Program-made: the position numbers and the translations under genes
In this document: in pieces, positions 11,600 through 25,400 of the stretch
Numbering within the stretch: the stretch's first letter is position 1
Layout of the letters: each line of letters begins with the position of its first letter
Origin: Mactromeris polynyma
Lineage: Eukaryota > Mollusca > Bivalvia > Venerida > Mactridae
Assembly (NCBI GenBank): GCA_032209605.1
Contig: JASFXZ010000032.1
Coordinates: forward strand, 8,123,722 to 8,187,721
Direction of reading: 5' to 3'
Length of the DNA: 64,000 bases
Notes under the pieces: model-generated
What the model was told of the DNA's origin: nothing
The model's input: only the letters and a program-made list of their open reading frames with translations
Databases searched by the model: none

Positions 11600-12140
11600 C
11601 AAAATTCTCAGATTTCGAAAAGACATTTATAACACTGATAAGATTTTACAAAGTATATTGATCCCTCATTTTATATGGCGAGCATAATATTGCGTTGCGA
11701 TATTCGAATGTGTTCATGCATATGATATAATACATATTGATATACTATAGCTTTATATTCGTAGTTATACGTTTATATTCATTAAAGACTGTATATGCAT
11801 ATGTGATAGTGTATTGCAGTATTTATTTCATATATTTTGTATGAATAAGGAATATACTACAGTTTTATCAAAGATTTCATTTTCATATTCTCATACTACG
11901 TTCTTACATTCATATGTCATGTATGTGCTATATCTTAATATTCATGAATGCTTGATCATGAATATTCAATGATAAGATATATCAAAGGAATTTATGAAAT
12001 TGTGATAAATTCTTTAAAGTAGACATTTTTACATATATTATAATCACGAAATACATTATCTGGTCAAGTGTACAGGTTACATTAGTTTAGACTATGCATA
12101 TGTTATTTCTATCTACTGCATAAATTGTATGTGACCATAT
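11600..12140. other. AT-rich spacer
   Basis: Very AT-rich sequence with frequent CATATG, TATATT and ATTCAT words. A palindrome, GATATATCTTAATATTCATG-like on one side against CATGAATATTCA...AAGATATATC on the other, lies around 11926-11980. No gene seen. Confidence 0.4.
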
Positions 12141-12832
12141 TAAAAATATATAATACCCGTGGTTCTGAGTACAGCTCTGGCAAGGGAAGTAATTGCTGCA
12201 AAGGAGTTTGGTCCGCGTCGTCCCTGAACCGGATATTTTAAGAACGGATTTTTATGCCATCCTATCAAACGTTTTGCATACGTGCGTGTAAACCCCAACA
12301 GACGACATCTTGAATTTGCTCTACTGAAATCAAGGACTATTTATCGCTGATCCAATTGTTAAAAGGTATCGTCAGTTATATAGAGAGTTGTATAAGTTGC
12401 CATTGTATATATTTGCATTGTCTTTTTCTTACAGAACTATGCCCGGTGCTCCAGATTCGCGTTCGTAGGGCACTACGTACCCGGATGTTCCTGCATCGTC
12501 GTGGGAACATTCGCCAACCGGTGTCAATTTAGTTCCGAAATATATCCGTATTCAAAATTGAGAGGGACGTTGGGAAGAAGCGGTAATGCCATCATCTCCA
12601 TTGAAATCCGCATGCTAGTTAGGTACTGGTCTTCGGTGTGTGCCCTTCGGATCAAACGTCCCCTAGTCAAAACGCACTAATTTTGGTCACTCGGATAAAT
12701 TTATAAGATTTTGGTCAAAACGTAAATCGGAGAGTTGTTTGCTTTGTAATGTAATATGGTCTTTAAAGATAAGCCCAAACTATAGAATTTGTAAATATTT
12801 TCTTATTTTTTCAGAAACAGTACACAATCATA

Positions 12833-15800
12833 ATGGCTGACGACTTTGATGTTGAGGCCATGCTGGAAGCGCCATATAAGAAAGAGGTAAGGTATCCTGA
12901 TAAACGTTTATATTCTCGTGTAATTTTTGATCTCCTATTTAAAACCTTTATGTGTAATACTATCAGATTTCTGTACAGCTTAAGACACTTGTTTTAGTAA
13001 TTCTGAAGCCATTTTTGCACATTTTAAAGTTCTAGAATCTGTTAAATTTATGAAATGAGATGGTTAGAATTGGTGATGTTTCACTCATTTTACATTGCAA
13101 TTGTTACTTGCACTGATGTTATTATTATAGAGTTCCCACTTGTGTGTAAGTGTTGTAGTTTTTGGAAGAATTGCTTTCACTCCAGTACAACTGTATGTTT
13201 TATTCTATCTTAGATATTCACATGTCATTGCGAAATCTTCTCCCAAATGAAGGGTCCGTTGTAGCTGATAATATAAAAGGTATTAATGTGTTATAAGCAA
13301 GACCCAAGTCCACATTATTGCAAAATTAAATCATAATATCCATTATAATAATTAAGTACTGTTTCAATTAATATGCCCACTAATAAAAGCTTATTTACGC
13401 TTTCTTAATATACAATTACGTTCAGTTGTTCTTTTGTAACGCTTTTGGGGTCAGAATTTAATTGAAACTATGCATCACGTAGGGTTTTTAACATTTATTC
13501 TGCTTGTGTCTAGATTTTTGTCCCATTTGATTATATCTGTAACTTAACTAATTGCAATCTTTTGGACATTTTTTTCATCTGTGCCCTTAATCTTCCTCAG
13601 GGCAAGACCAATGTGATGTGACTACAGTAGATGGAAGGCTACTCTTGTCCTTCGAGAGGGAAATTCATCAGTGTTAAATGCCTTGCTTGTATGTGACTGT
13701 GTCATGTTATTATTGTCATTTGACATCTGTCCATCTCTTTCATTCCATTAATTAGCCAGAATGCTTGAAAACACGGACAGTATCTTAGGACACCTTATTT
13801 TCTGTACTGAAGTTTTGGTTGATTGTGACGGGTCATTTGGAGGACAACTCGTTGATGGGCATATTAAATTGTTATGAAAAATGCATAACAGTCTTAACAT
13901 TTATACACCTATATTTGTTTTGCTTCAGTACAGAAAATAATCTTGTTGATGTCTTGGCAATGCAAGTTTTCATTTGAATTGGGGTGTTTATGGGTATATG
14001 TCAAAATATTGAGGAGTGTACAATCATTTTCAAGTCAATCTTTTGTCAACATGATGGAAGATATGTTTATAGTTGAGCTTCAGTTATTCATAATTTGTTC
14101 ACTATGCAATCTTGGACTATGTTTGTCCAGTTGCGGATTTATGAAAACTTGCTTTGCCAAGACTGTTGTGGGTATGAAATATAAAATCGTGGCATGGTTG
14201 TCGGATTCATTAAACACATTGGTAAGGAGAGTTGCAGTACGAGAGGACTCCTAGTCATTTAAGGAAATTTAGTTTTTAAGTTAACTTTAGAAAATTTGAT
14301 TTTTTCTAACATATTTTCTTCCCATTTTTACCTTGCTCCTGTTGGTGTGCTGTTTGTGCCTATGTTGCTGTTTTCTGGCAAACAGGATGAAGGCAGAGGT
14401 GACGCATCTTCGGACAGAGACAGAAAATCTTCAAATTCGTAAGTATTCATTTATATTAACGACTGTTTTTAAAGGCCCGTAATGAATTAAGTTACTGGCT
14501 GTTTCAAAAAATTTGTTATGTTGTGATCTTAGACAAAAACTTCTATGAGTTTTAACTTCAACCACTGCAAGTAATTTTATAAAATCTATATTGTTTTAAT
14601 GATGAAAATAAATATCTTGAAATGAAATGGGAGGTCTGTAGTTGTTCTTTATAAAGTTAGGTATATGTACAGTATTTTGAATAATATTTTTCAATTGTTA
14701 TGTGTCATTATTGGAGTATAAGAGTGAAATATAATATTTATGCAATCAAACTATCAGATAAGATGGCATCAAGCTTATCTTTGTTCACTGTTACATTTTT
14801 GTCTCTCATGTATATCTTTTTTGATTCTCTTTAATATCAATAATTGATGCGGAAACATTTTGTCAGTTTTTGCAGATACCGATCTTGCGCATAGTAAGGA
14901 ATTTTCCTGGTTTTTCAGATCAATCAACTGGGAGATTAAATTTCTATCAAGATGTGACACAATCTTTACTATATACTCCATCTTGATTTTCAGATAATCA
15001 TTTCATAGAAAAGTAGTTTTCTGAGAGAAAAGTGCTTATGGGTTTGGATCTACACTAGCTATTCTTGCTACCCAATATGATGGAGGGGTTTTGCTCATTA
15101 ACATGAATGGAAGGTTTCTGTACTTCCACTCGTGTGTGCCTAACATGGAGGTTTTTGTACTCCATTTATTTGGATTGAATATGTCATGTCTGGAAAAAAA
15201 TCTATTTTAGATGGTGTTGTGAAGTGAAATCACATTTTTTGTGAACTTTCATACAGTCATGTAAACTTGATTAACCCTCGACCTTGCTTCTTAGAGTTGC
15301 CAAGGCCTCAAGTCTTCGGCCTGTTGACAACAAGAATTGTAAAATTGAAACAAAAAGTGTCTTTTCAGGTTCACAGAGATTTTATGTTATCTGATCACTT
15401 CAAGGCAAAGATACCATAAATTTGTTTAAATTGTTAATCTAAAATTTCTAACAATAGGTCTTGTTGTATATCGTTAAATAGGTGCAATTTTGGTCCTATT
15501 TGGGAAAGAAACATGCTCTGAATGTACCTATTATGCAGAATTGAGCACTTCTAAAGGTATGTTAGAAAGAAACAGGGTTATAGCAAAACATTGGGAAACC
15601 ATGGTAACCTCCTGACAAGGATTTGTATGCGATGTAGCAAGACAACGGCAGTGTGGGTTGTCTGAAGGGGAAGTTATTGTTGAATCAAAGCATCTTATGA
15701 TTATGTGTCTTGTACCATCTACAATTGATTTAAGTCAGTATGATTTTGGTAAATACATGCTGTCACATAAACTAAGATCCCTACAGTTAAAAGTTGAATT

Positions 15801-18800
15801 AACTTTTATAGCTTTTTGATTTAACTAGCAGTAACCAGCTTGTACTTGCAACATGTTTACTTTTGCCAAGATAGTTAATGATTTCTACCATTTTTCAGTC
15901 GAAGAAGAAGTCGTGACAGAAGCAGAGATAGAGAAAGAACCAAGAGGAGGTAGGTGTCCCTATTGTGTCAATCTATTTATTGACATTAATGTTGGAGTTT
16001 AAATGCATCAGTATTCAAATGTCGTCTTGAACTTCACCTTTACCTGGCAATCGAAGATGAGCATCGAGTTGGTCATGACTTGTTAAGGAGTTAAAACATA
16101 ATGTGTTAATTTTCTTACCCGGCTTTTACAATTAGATATAAATGTCAGTTCAGTTCATCACTGATGTCATTTAGAACATTCAACATTTTACAGCATGTGT
16201 TCATTTCCATTTAGGGGTCGTGATGGGGAGCGTGACCGTGAAAGTAAACGCAGTAAGGAGAAACGCAGAAGCCGAGACAGGGAGAGGAAGAGAAGTAAAA
16301 GTAAGGAAAAGAAAAGAAGTCGGAGCCATGAAAGACGTAGGAGCAAGGAGGGAGAACATGTACGACAAAAGAGCAAGTCTCCAAGAAATCACAGACGTAG
16401 CTTTAGCAAAAGCCCTGTCAGGTATTTTATTAGAATTATATTACTGTTAATAAGACCTGTAGACATGCTGTTCAGTAATAGTAAATTTCATGAAGACTTT
16501 GTTCAGAAGAAACAGCCCTTTTTTGTGGCAAATTTGGGGCTGATATTGTGCCCCATTCCTTAAGAAAAAAGTATATAATTTTCACCTACTTAGAAGAAAT
16601 TCCCCTTCAGTAAAATTATTTTAGCCATACAAATACCCAAATTTGGTGATTCATGATGCTAATTTCCCCTAACTAAAGGACCCACCATACTTCCCCAGAA
16701 ACTGAAAAAATGGCCAAGTAATACATCTTGCGGTCATGTCTGTTTTTGATTTGATTAATTTGATGGATGTTGTAACATTTGATGGTTTTCATTGTAGGGA
16801 ACCTCCACAGGATTTAACACCAGAAGAAAGAGATGCCAGAACTGTGTTTTGTATGCAGTTGTCGGCTAGAATCAGACCAAGAGATCTCGAAGAATTTTTC
16901 TCTTCAGTTGGTGAGGTATGTAAATTGTAATTGAAACAGAACTTTTGTTATGGAACTGAGCTCAAAGGTTAACATATCTTGTTAATGCCAGAAAGTTTGG
17001 TTGCTTTTCTACAATTTGTTAGTTCTTTCCAAGTCTTTATTATTTAGATACCATTAACTTTGTTGACTGCATGAATTTATAATTTCCTTTTGGTTTAGGT
17101 AAAAGAATTTGATTGTTTAGCATTGCAACATTTTATGTAGTAAGTTTTTTGTTTCAGATTTTATGTATTTAATTTGCCGATTTGTTAATTCCCTATTTGC
17201 ATGTGGATCATCAAGTTTGTGTTGATAACTTGTGTAGTTACTGATGTTTGCTCTTGTATTCAAACAGCAATAATTCCATTTTGTTTTCAGGTGAAAGATG
17301 TCCGACTTATTACGGACAACAAAACAAGAAGATCTAAAGGCATTTCATACATTGAGTTCAAAGACACGGAATCAGTTCCTCTAGCTATTGGTCTTACTAA
17401 TCAAAAACTACTGGGTGTACCTATTATTGTACAAGCTTCACAGGCGGAGAAGAATAGGACTCCAATGCCTTCAAATGTCGTCGCAAAAAATCAACAGACA
17501 GGACCGATGAGGCTCTATGTTGGATCTCTTCATTTTAATATAACGGAGGAAATGCTCAGGGGAATATTTGAACCCTTTGGGAAGGTACATGTATGTCATT
17601 TCAGTCTTTAATTTTTTTATTGTATTTTGTTTAGACTAACTGTTTCACAATTTTCAAGTTGTGTAATACTTAAAATATAATTTAACTGCATGCTACTGTG
17701 TGATTTTCACAATTTCATTTCAATGCAGATTTAAAATGTTTGACTATATTTAGTTCAAGGTGAAATTAGCTTACAAGCTATATCCGAAAATGTTAAATCT
17801 TAGTAATTAAGATGATGAAAATCAGCTAATTGCAGCAAAGGACTCCTATATTTAGTGTATTTTTATCTACATTTTTGTTCCCATAGAGGATATAAATGTT
17901 TGATGAAATAGTTATTTGTCTGTTACAGATTATGGTTGAAGATGATACTTACGTTACTGTGATAAAACATCAGGTTTTTGTTATGAATGATTAATGCACT
18001 GCCCTCCAAAAGTTCCTGCACTTTTACAATTTCCCATTGCAACTAATGTATTTTCATATTTGTTTTACTTGCAATACATTGAAAATGATCTAACGCAGCA
18101 ATAATTTTCTTAAGAAGTATTTCTAAATTTGTACTGAAACTAATTATCTTATTTTCTGTGTCCGATCAATCAGATACACACTTATAGGTATCGGATGCAG
18201 GCCGATAGATGCTGCTGCAGAGATATGCAAATTGTTAATTCTAAACTATCCATCACAGAAGTGGAATGAAAAATTTTACTTCATGGTCATACATGTTTTA
18301 TTTAAATTCTGTAAGAAAAAGTGACGAATTCAAAATATTCAAGTGTGAAGAAACTTTTGGATGGCAGTGTATATGAGCAAGTATGTACGTGCTGAACACT
18401 GCAACATTTATATTACAGATTGAGGACATCAAATTGATCAGGGATCATGAAACAGGAAAGTCACATGGTTACGGTTTTATAACAGTAAGTTGTTTTATAT
18501 TTCTTCAATAATAATTACTGATTTACGAATTAGGTTGGACAATCAAACCTTTTTGTGGCAAAAGTTTTGTGTACTTGCTATGTCTAACATTAATATCAGA
18601 TTCTCTTAAATAATCAAATCAACTTGTTTGGCTATTTGTATGGTACAAAAACTAGCAATTTTGTTTTTGTCGGTATCAAACTTTCTTTAGACCCTGGTGT
18701 CCAGCTGGTTGGTAATCTCGATGATTGCTCTTGCTTGCACAAATGGCATGCCGGTGATGTCAAGTGAAACTTACTATGACTACTACTTAAAATATACTAG

Positions 18801-21289
18801 ACAAATACTTGTTTTTCAGTCATGTGTCAGAATGCACCTTTCATGTCTTTTTAACAAGTAATTCTTAACTGTTTGTAGTACAAAAATGCAGAGGATGCAA
18901 AAAAGGCGTTAGAACAGTTAAATGGTTTTGAGTTAGCTGGTCGACCTATGAAGGTAGGAAATGTCACTGAAAGACAGATGGACGTACAGACTGGTGGACA
19001 GTTAGATAATGATGAACTAGACAGAGCAGGAATAGATCTTGGTGCTACTGGTCGGCTACAACTGATGGCTAAATTAGCTGAAGGTAGGTTTGAGAATTTT
19101 CTTCTCTTGCTATTGTATGCGTCCTGATGTACTTGCTGAAGTTGTGACTTGCAAATTGTGTGCATTCTAAGTTTAAAATGAACACGTTGATTGTGAATAT
19201 TTTGATATATTGTTTGTGTGTTGATTTACTTGTGGTAGTTGTAAGTTAATAATTACATTACGTATGTACATTCATTTGTGTCAATGGTAAAAATAGGATT
19301 TTAAAAGCACATTGTATTATTTGTATGTAATCGTGGACCACATGATGTCAAAAAACAAATCTGTCCTTTCATTTGTAAAGATTCATTTATTAAGAGTGAG
19401 TTTTACATGATAAAAACTGTCTAATATTGTCTCTGTATGACAATACTGCTGTCACAATATTGTCAACTTGTGATTGGACTGATCTCACAAGTACCTCATT
19501 TCTGTCCTCTTTGCCATTATATTTATGTTATAATAGAAAATGAACTGTTTATTCTAGGTACTGGATTTGAGCTTCCAGATTACGCCAAGAACTCGCTACA
19601 GATGCAGGGTATGCCAGCTGCTGGTTCAGCTGCCCAAATGATCAAACCTCAGGTTCCTGCTACCACATCTCAGGCACCTCCTATAGCCACACAATGTTTC
19701 ATGCTCTCCAATATGTTTGATCCTAACATGTAAGTTAGCAATATTTCTATTTTACTATCAAAATTTTACTACATCTATTCATTCAAAAGAAATATCAATG
19801 CTTATATGTAGCTCTCTTATACGGAGCTAGAAATAGTGGTCTATCCTTTCGTCTAGTACACAAATGTGAAATGTATCAGTCACTGTGACCTTTACTTGTT
19901 GAACGCAGGGTTGTCACTAATTTTTGTGGTAGCAGAATAATCACCAAACGTAGGAACAAGTCTGTGGTGTATTCCTCTTAATTATGATCACTCGTACAAG
20001 AAAAGTAGCCGGGTGGTGATGCTTAAGTTACTTGGTAATTTTACCGGCTCTAGTCTCTTATTGACACCCCTGTGAACATTGTGAAGGTTAAGTTTACTGA
20101 AATCAGTTGTAACTCTGAATTATAAGAATGTCTTGAATATGAAATACATTTCAGTATGTGATACATAAACAAATCTGTACACTTAAGTTTGTCTCTTCAC
20201 TGAGTAATAAATTCTTGATGCAAATGGTAACATACTTTTTACTTTAATGTTGTTATTGAAGTGGTTTATACTGTTTAATATAGGTGCTTGAAGAAGGTAC
20301 TGCATACTTTAAATTCTTGATTAACATATTGCACACTGTTGACATTTTAGTGAGTCTAAAAGTAGTTGGGATCAAGAAATCCGAGACGATGTTATAGAAG
20401 AATGTAGTAAACATGGTGGAGTATTGCATATATTTGTTGACAAAGCATCAGGACAAGGCAATGTGTACGTCAAATGTCCAACAATAGCAGCTGCAGTGGC
20501 ATCCGTTAATTCCTTACATGGAAGATATTTTGGAGGTAAGTGATTGTGTATCAACATTAATTTTTAATTTTCTCTCAAATAAAGGACAATTGTATGGTGA
20601 GTACATACAGCTGCATTGATATAAATGCTTTTAGATTGTGTTGCAGAGTTTTTCAGAATAGAATACCTCAGGTGTGTTGTGCTGTGTCAAAGCCACATTT
20701 AATTGACTTTCAACTTGATGATAATAAATTGATGCACCAGATGTTGTTTATCCATATTAGTTAAGTCTATAGTGAAGCAGAAAATAGAATCTTGCAAACA
20801 TTTAAATTGAAAATTTAGGTATACCTTCCCTAAGTAGATAACCAATGAAAAACTATTCTAGCACAACAAGAAAGTTTTCCTTCAGACAGATTTCTAAAAC
20901 CATTAAAATGACATTTTGTTTCCCGAATAGGAAGTAAAGATCTAACTAGAGGAACACACTTCCTGATCGAGAAGCAGGAATTTTCTCCCACTGACAGTAA
21001 CACTTTGATGTTTAGGTAATATTGCTATGTTTGGTTCAAGTTTCCAGTCCTATAACTCTAAATGTACATTGTACCTTGATTCTTTACTGTGTAGGAATGC
21101 TTATTATATTTACCACATTCTTTATTTTCAGGCAAGATAATCACAGCAGCTTATGTTCCACTTCCAAATTATCATTCCTTGTTTCCTGAAGCACAAAGAG
21201 CTAGTCAACTTCTCCTTCCATCAACACAGACATTAAGTATGGGAGGATTTGCACCACAGACGTCGATGTTCAATGGAATGGTCAGGTGA
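12833..21289 (+). CDS. RBM39: RNA-binding protein 39 (CAPER-alpha), SR-like splicing factor
   Basis: RBM39 is a nuclear U2AF65-related splicing factor and transcriptional coactivator. Eleven coding exons: 12833-12886, 14386-14438, 15899-15949, 16215-16421, 16798-16915, 17291-17584, 18419-18484, 18879-19083, 19558-19729, 20351-20535, 21132-21289. All junctions are GT/AG and in phase; total 1563 bp, 520 residues (human about 530). The start MADDFDVEAMLEAPYKKE is the family N-terminus. Residues 36-122 are an Arg/Ser-rich domain. RRM1 has RNP2 VFCMQL (138-143) and RNP1 KGISYIEF (177-184). RRM2 begins RLYVGSL (235). The C-terminal UHM-type RRM has TQCFMLSNMFDPN, DDVIEEC and GNVYVKCP, ending near KIITAAYVPLP. 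The tail runs about 20 residues past the usual end. The RRM2 helix with RGIFEPFG is intact. Identity is secure. Confidence 0.97.
13795..13940. mobile_element. Foldback MITE in RBM39 intron 1
   Basis: TTATTTTCTGTACTGAAG at 13795-13812 is matched by its exact reverse complement CTTCAGTACAGAAAATAA at 13923-13940. This gives a 146 bp element with perfect 18 bp inverted termini. No open frame. Confidence 0.8.
14439..15898. other. RBM39 intron 2, no feature seen
   Basis: About 1.46 kb of AT-rich intron. I looked for a conserved cassette or poison exon and could not support one from the sequence alone. Confidence 0.4.
16513..16713. repeat. Dispersed repeat, family A copy 2
   Basis: Colinear with 3214-3402 and 59750-59945. 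It shares GGCAAATTTGGGGCTGATAT with the 59750 copy (with changes) and CCCCTTCAGTAAAATTATTT, TTTGGTGATTCATGATGC and CATACTTCCCCAGAAACTG with the family. It lies in RBM39 intron 4. Confidence 0.85.
17994..18373. mobile_element. Tc1-like MITE in RBM39 intron 6
   Basis: The left end GCACTGCCCTCCAAAAGTT and right end AACTTTTGGATGGCAGTGTA form an inverted pair, with weaker pairing continuing inward. The termini follow the CAGTG...CAAAAGT style of Tc1 transposons, and TA dinucleotides lie at both edges. About 380 bp without a transposase frame. Confidence 0.75.
18485..18878. other. RBM39 intron 7
   Basis: Ordinary intron. A short piece, CCAGCTGGTTGGTAATCTCG near 18700, resembles the SINE body motif found at 39700 and 60780 but is too short to call. 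Confidence 0.3.
19908..20046 (+). repeat. Dispersed repeat, family F copy 1
   Basis: It matches the reverse complement of 60886-61002 closely, sharing TTAATTATGATCACTCGTAC, AAGAAAAGTAGCC and AAGTTACTTGGTAATTTTAC. About 140 bp, in RBM39 intron 9. Class unknown. Confidence 0.8.
20536..21131. other. RBM39 intron 10, no feature seen
   Basis: Unremarkable AT-rich intron. No shared repeat, RNA gene or cryptic coding exon was recognised. Confidence 0.4.
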
Positions 21290-21895
21290 AGCAGTGATGA
21301 CTCGCACTTGCGTCGCTCATTTTACCCAACATTTTAAGGAACAGTTTTACTAGTTCTAGCTTGTGCTAAATCGAAAGCCTAAATATTCCAGTGCATCAAA
21401 TGAGCAGTTTAAGCTCTGCGTGAATTGTTGACACTGCATCGCAAATGTTGCCTCGTGTGTTATGTGAGATTTCAATCTGTTAAAATGACGTAGAAAAGTT
21501 GAATGTTGCTTTAAGACAAGCGCTTGGTGCTCTTGGTATTTGTGAATTTACTAATGAACGTCAAGTTAGCACTTGAACTTTTTATGTAGTTGATTTGATT
21601 TTTGTCAAGTTTACGAATCAAATAGCAGCAGCATTCTTGTGTGAAGTGTTTAGAAGTTTGAATTCAAATTCTCTCGAGTGGGAAATATATTTGTAAATAG
21701 TTGTACTTGTATATATACATACTTACATTTTAAATGAAGTTTCATTACATTGTGTTTTAGGTATTTTATTGTATACAATCATTGAAAGATAGTTCAGCCA
21801 TACTCATTGATTGAAATTACATTTGTTTCATATTCATTATTGTTGAATTACTGAAATTATTGTCTGTCAATAAACATTCTACAAAGTTGGAAATA
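21290..21895 (+). promoter_or_regulatory. RBM39 3' untranslated region and poly(A) signal
   Basis: About 600 bp of noncoding sequence follows the TGA stop. A canonical AATAAA lies at 21869-21874 (CAATAAACATTCT), followed within 30 bp by GTTGG and T-rich sequence, a good cleavage context. The transcript end near 21890 is inferred. Confidence 0.7.
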
Positions 21896-22440
21896 CTAAC
21901 ATTGCTTTTCCTTGTTGATTTCACTTAGAAATGCAAGCGCTGGGGCCTTGTACACAAACATTTTATTGTTTTATCTGGCTGAAAGCACGGAAAATTCAGA
22001 CTAAAACATGTGACGTTTTACGCCGTCTTGTAGTGTAAAGCAAGTTACTTGGTTTTTGAAGAGTGCGCATATTGATGCATTTCTCAGGAGAACCCCGCTA
22101 ATTCTAGACAGACATGCATGAAGTAAGTGTCGGAGGGTGAGAACTTGTGACAACCAGAATAATCTCAGAAAGAGGTGGAAGTGACTGGAATGGTGATAAC
22201 AATTGTACAATTTACCTACTAACTAAATGATTCAAATGGCAGTTCTTGAACTTTTAGAAGTTAAACACAAGTACACAAGTCGAAATGGAAAGATTAGCAC
22301 TTGGAGTCTCAAAATATTTAGGACAAGGATTTTCTCGTGAGACAATGACCAATGGAATACATTGATAGTAATCCAAATATTAAAATGCTGCAAGTTACTT
22401 TGGCTAGTAAGGCAAATGTAATGAAAACAATACAAGTAAA
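21896..22440. other. Spacer between the convergent RBM39 and SLC38A7 genes
   Basis: Short intergenic stretch between two genes that end toward each other. No exon-like sequence, repeat family or RNA gene was recognised. Small open frames here lack support. Confidence 0.4.
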
Positions 22441-25400
22441 AAGAAACATTTATTTTACAATTAATATAATCACAGTTTCATTCACATATTTACACAAAGG
22501 TACATGTAAAAAGCTGAATTTGTGGGAAGTATAAGAAATAGGATGACCATTGCATGACTAAAACTGGTATGTTGGTCTATTGGTAACATTTACCAGCATT
22601 GCACAGGTAACTATTGCTGAAGCAAAACAGAATAAAGAGGAGACTAGAAAATACCTAATTTACACTTGGTATATCTTGCACAGAGGTAAGTATTTTACAT
22701 TCACTAATAATGTACAATCATAAGAAAGCACTCCTGTAAATTTTATAAATTGATTATATGGAAATATTAAAACAATGACAATATTTCTACATCAGTACAT
22801 TCTTACCACATTGCAAACACAAAATTTAATCTCGCCACAGATAAAATTTCTGAGGTGATAAAATTATTGCAACTATAAAACCTTGACAAGAAGCAAAATA
22901 TCAATGAACTGATGACAGTTGTATCAGTTCAATGTGCAAAATCAGTTCAATGTGTAAAACATTCGAGATATTTACAAGAGGGCAAGATAAAAAAAACAAC
23001 AACCATGGACTCGAAATCTGAAGGTTGTTACTTTTGATTCCTTCAAGGCCTTCACAATGTCTGAATTAAGCACGGGTACAGGCTGGTAACCCAGGAAACT
23101 ATTGTCATAAGTGATTAATGTAAGTAGTAAGTATAGATAATGCCATTATTAATGATTAAACATTTAAATTACCAAATATATGTCATACATTTATTGATCT
23201 ACACAACTCGACCATGTGCAATATATATAAACAAGTATTTTATTATGAAAACAAAAATAATTGGAACATGTTTCAGAAACTTTTACAATAACTTAAGTTT
23301 TTATCAGCCTAAATTATAGCTTTAAAATCAGAAATTTGGTACATAAATGAATTCAAACTAAAACTAAACCTTTGCTTTTCTTTTGGACATCGGAATTATG
23401 TTTACTTAGCAATGCAAGACATATTTGTATACCTCATAACTATGGCACAAAATAAATATAATGTTTAATATCGGTGATTTGATCAAACACATACATCAGG
23501 AAAATTAAAAACATAAACCTACAAACAAATTTAAATTATAAACAAGTGTATGATCATGAAACAGTCCTTTCTGCTATACGTCCGTTCACAAGACTCGGAG
23601 TTTGTTACGTTATTAATACACACAACTTAGTTCTGGTAAAAAATCAGTTTCAGTAGCTATGCATCAAACATTGATTTACTGAAAACACAATGTGATCATG
23701 GCAATGTTTCTACTTGTACATCCACAATATAAACATACAACCTTGTAGATAAACGATGAGGTAAAAACATACATTAAGTTTATGAGTATACAATTATAAA
23801 ATAGCTGAAACAGCAACTGATGAACATGTAGCTTTAATTGCACCAGTTGACTAAATATTATACAACTGAAAGTGGGTTAAGCTTTAAACTTTGAAGGCTT
23901 GCAGTCATTTTTTATGCTAAAGTGCATTCTTTTGAAGGGTGAAAGAAAAACTGTTCAATAAAAATAAAGAGACTTGGATTACATTTCACCCCTCGATTTG
24001 TTTAGTTGATGGCAAAATGTAAAATCAAATGCATTTACAATAAAAATATGTACCACCTTAATGAGGAATATTTCAAAATGGTATTATTTATTTTTTTCAT
24101 GTATAAAGTGGGTAGCAGGAGTTGATATTTATCAAACCATTACATACATTCACAAATTATTTTTGCCTTCCTACCCATAAAATGCAAAGATAGATTCCTG
24201 TCCCCATGTCATACATTTCCAATAACATTTAATAATTGTTTTCCATTAGTTAAAACAATAAAAACAAATATACAGCAATTGTTATCACAGAAAGTATAAT
24301 TGCTAAAAAACATTCCAATACGAAAATCTCAAAGCATACATATTCATGGATACATACTATGACGTAGGACTGTCATTGATTCAAATCTTTGCATAGTGAT
24401 CTATTTAATGACATAATAACTGTTAACAATATATTGATAATAGTTTTAAATCCTTTTTTAAAAGACTATTAACTCCATAATATTTTTAAACTCCTTTAAT
24501 AGACTATTAACTCCACTATTTCTGTATGTTTATGAGTTGTATGCATAATGAAATTTACTTGTATTTTTATGACAACAAGATGCCATTTAAGTAATTCATC
24601 CATATTTTAACTTCACAGTATTATAATACATTGCCAAGATTTGGAATGTACTATCCATTAAAGCACTGTTTGACAAGCAGCCGACTACAAAAAGACGTTA
24701 CGCTAATGTGCAACATTTTTAGACTTAACCCATTTGCCTATATATCCATATTTGTAAGTGTGTATTGAATATCAATAATCAGAAAAAATGTTAATACATC
24801 AATATCGCTTGAATCAATGACGGCTCTACTGTAGGATGACAAGTTTTGCTATCATTCCACAATACATAGACATACGAAACCAAAACATCTTCCAACATAT
24901 TTGTAATCAAGGAATAAATAAATAAAATTACAAATCTTGTTATGCTGAGGATTCTTTTTATCAAAAATCATCTGTATGAAAGTTTAATCAAAATTTGTCC
25001 AAAAAAAAAAAAATGACATTCACAATGAGTGTAAACCAAAATACCTACAATTGTTGAGATCACAATTAAAACATACGAACATATCAGTCATGTCAGTGTC
25101 TACCTCTCTTTAACCACACTATGAATTTTCCCGCTGTACAAACTTACAACAAATTTGAACACTCGGGGCAACACCTCTCAACACATCTCCAAAAGGGTGT
25201 TGCTCTAGAGAGGTTGCATTGTATTTGAAATATTGTTGGTGATCAGAATTATACATCATCATTACAACCAAACAAAGCTCACGTTGCACGGTACAATTTT
25301 AGATGATCGTGATTTCATAAAATATATATACATGTAATGCTCTTTTTATAACCTCATATTTTCAAGACCATATCTTGTCATAGAATGCTAACCAACTCAG

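Larger units (their letters stand above)
10900..12814. promoter_or_regulatory. Divergent CTU1 / RBM39 upstream region
   Basis: This 1.9 kb separates two head-to-head start codons and must hold both promoters. The frame upstream of the CTU1 ATG stays open to 11097 but shows no family similarity, so it is read as 5' leader. Sequence near 12160-12300 and 12435-12660 is richer in CG dinucleotides than its surroundings. A TTACAG acceptor-like site lies near 12429-12434 and another acceptor, TTTTTTCAG, ends at 12814, 18 bp before the RBM39 ATG. This suggests at least one untranslated first exon for RBM39, whose ends I cannot fix. The middle is occupied by the palindromic element at 11166-11596. Confidence 0.5.

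Noticed and set aside
16188..16450. Alternative frames across the RBM39 exon 4 region
   Set aside because: Shadows of the Arg/Ser-rich exon; only the frame in phase with exons 3 and 5 is kept.
17938..17985. An extra RBM39 exon after the acceptor-like TGTTACAG near 17930
   Set aside because: Including it breaks RRM2 between exons 6 and 7, which join in phase without it. It could still be an unproductive cassette, but nothing in the sequence supports that.
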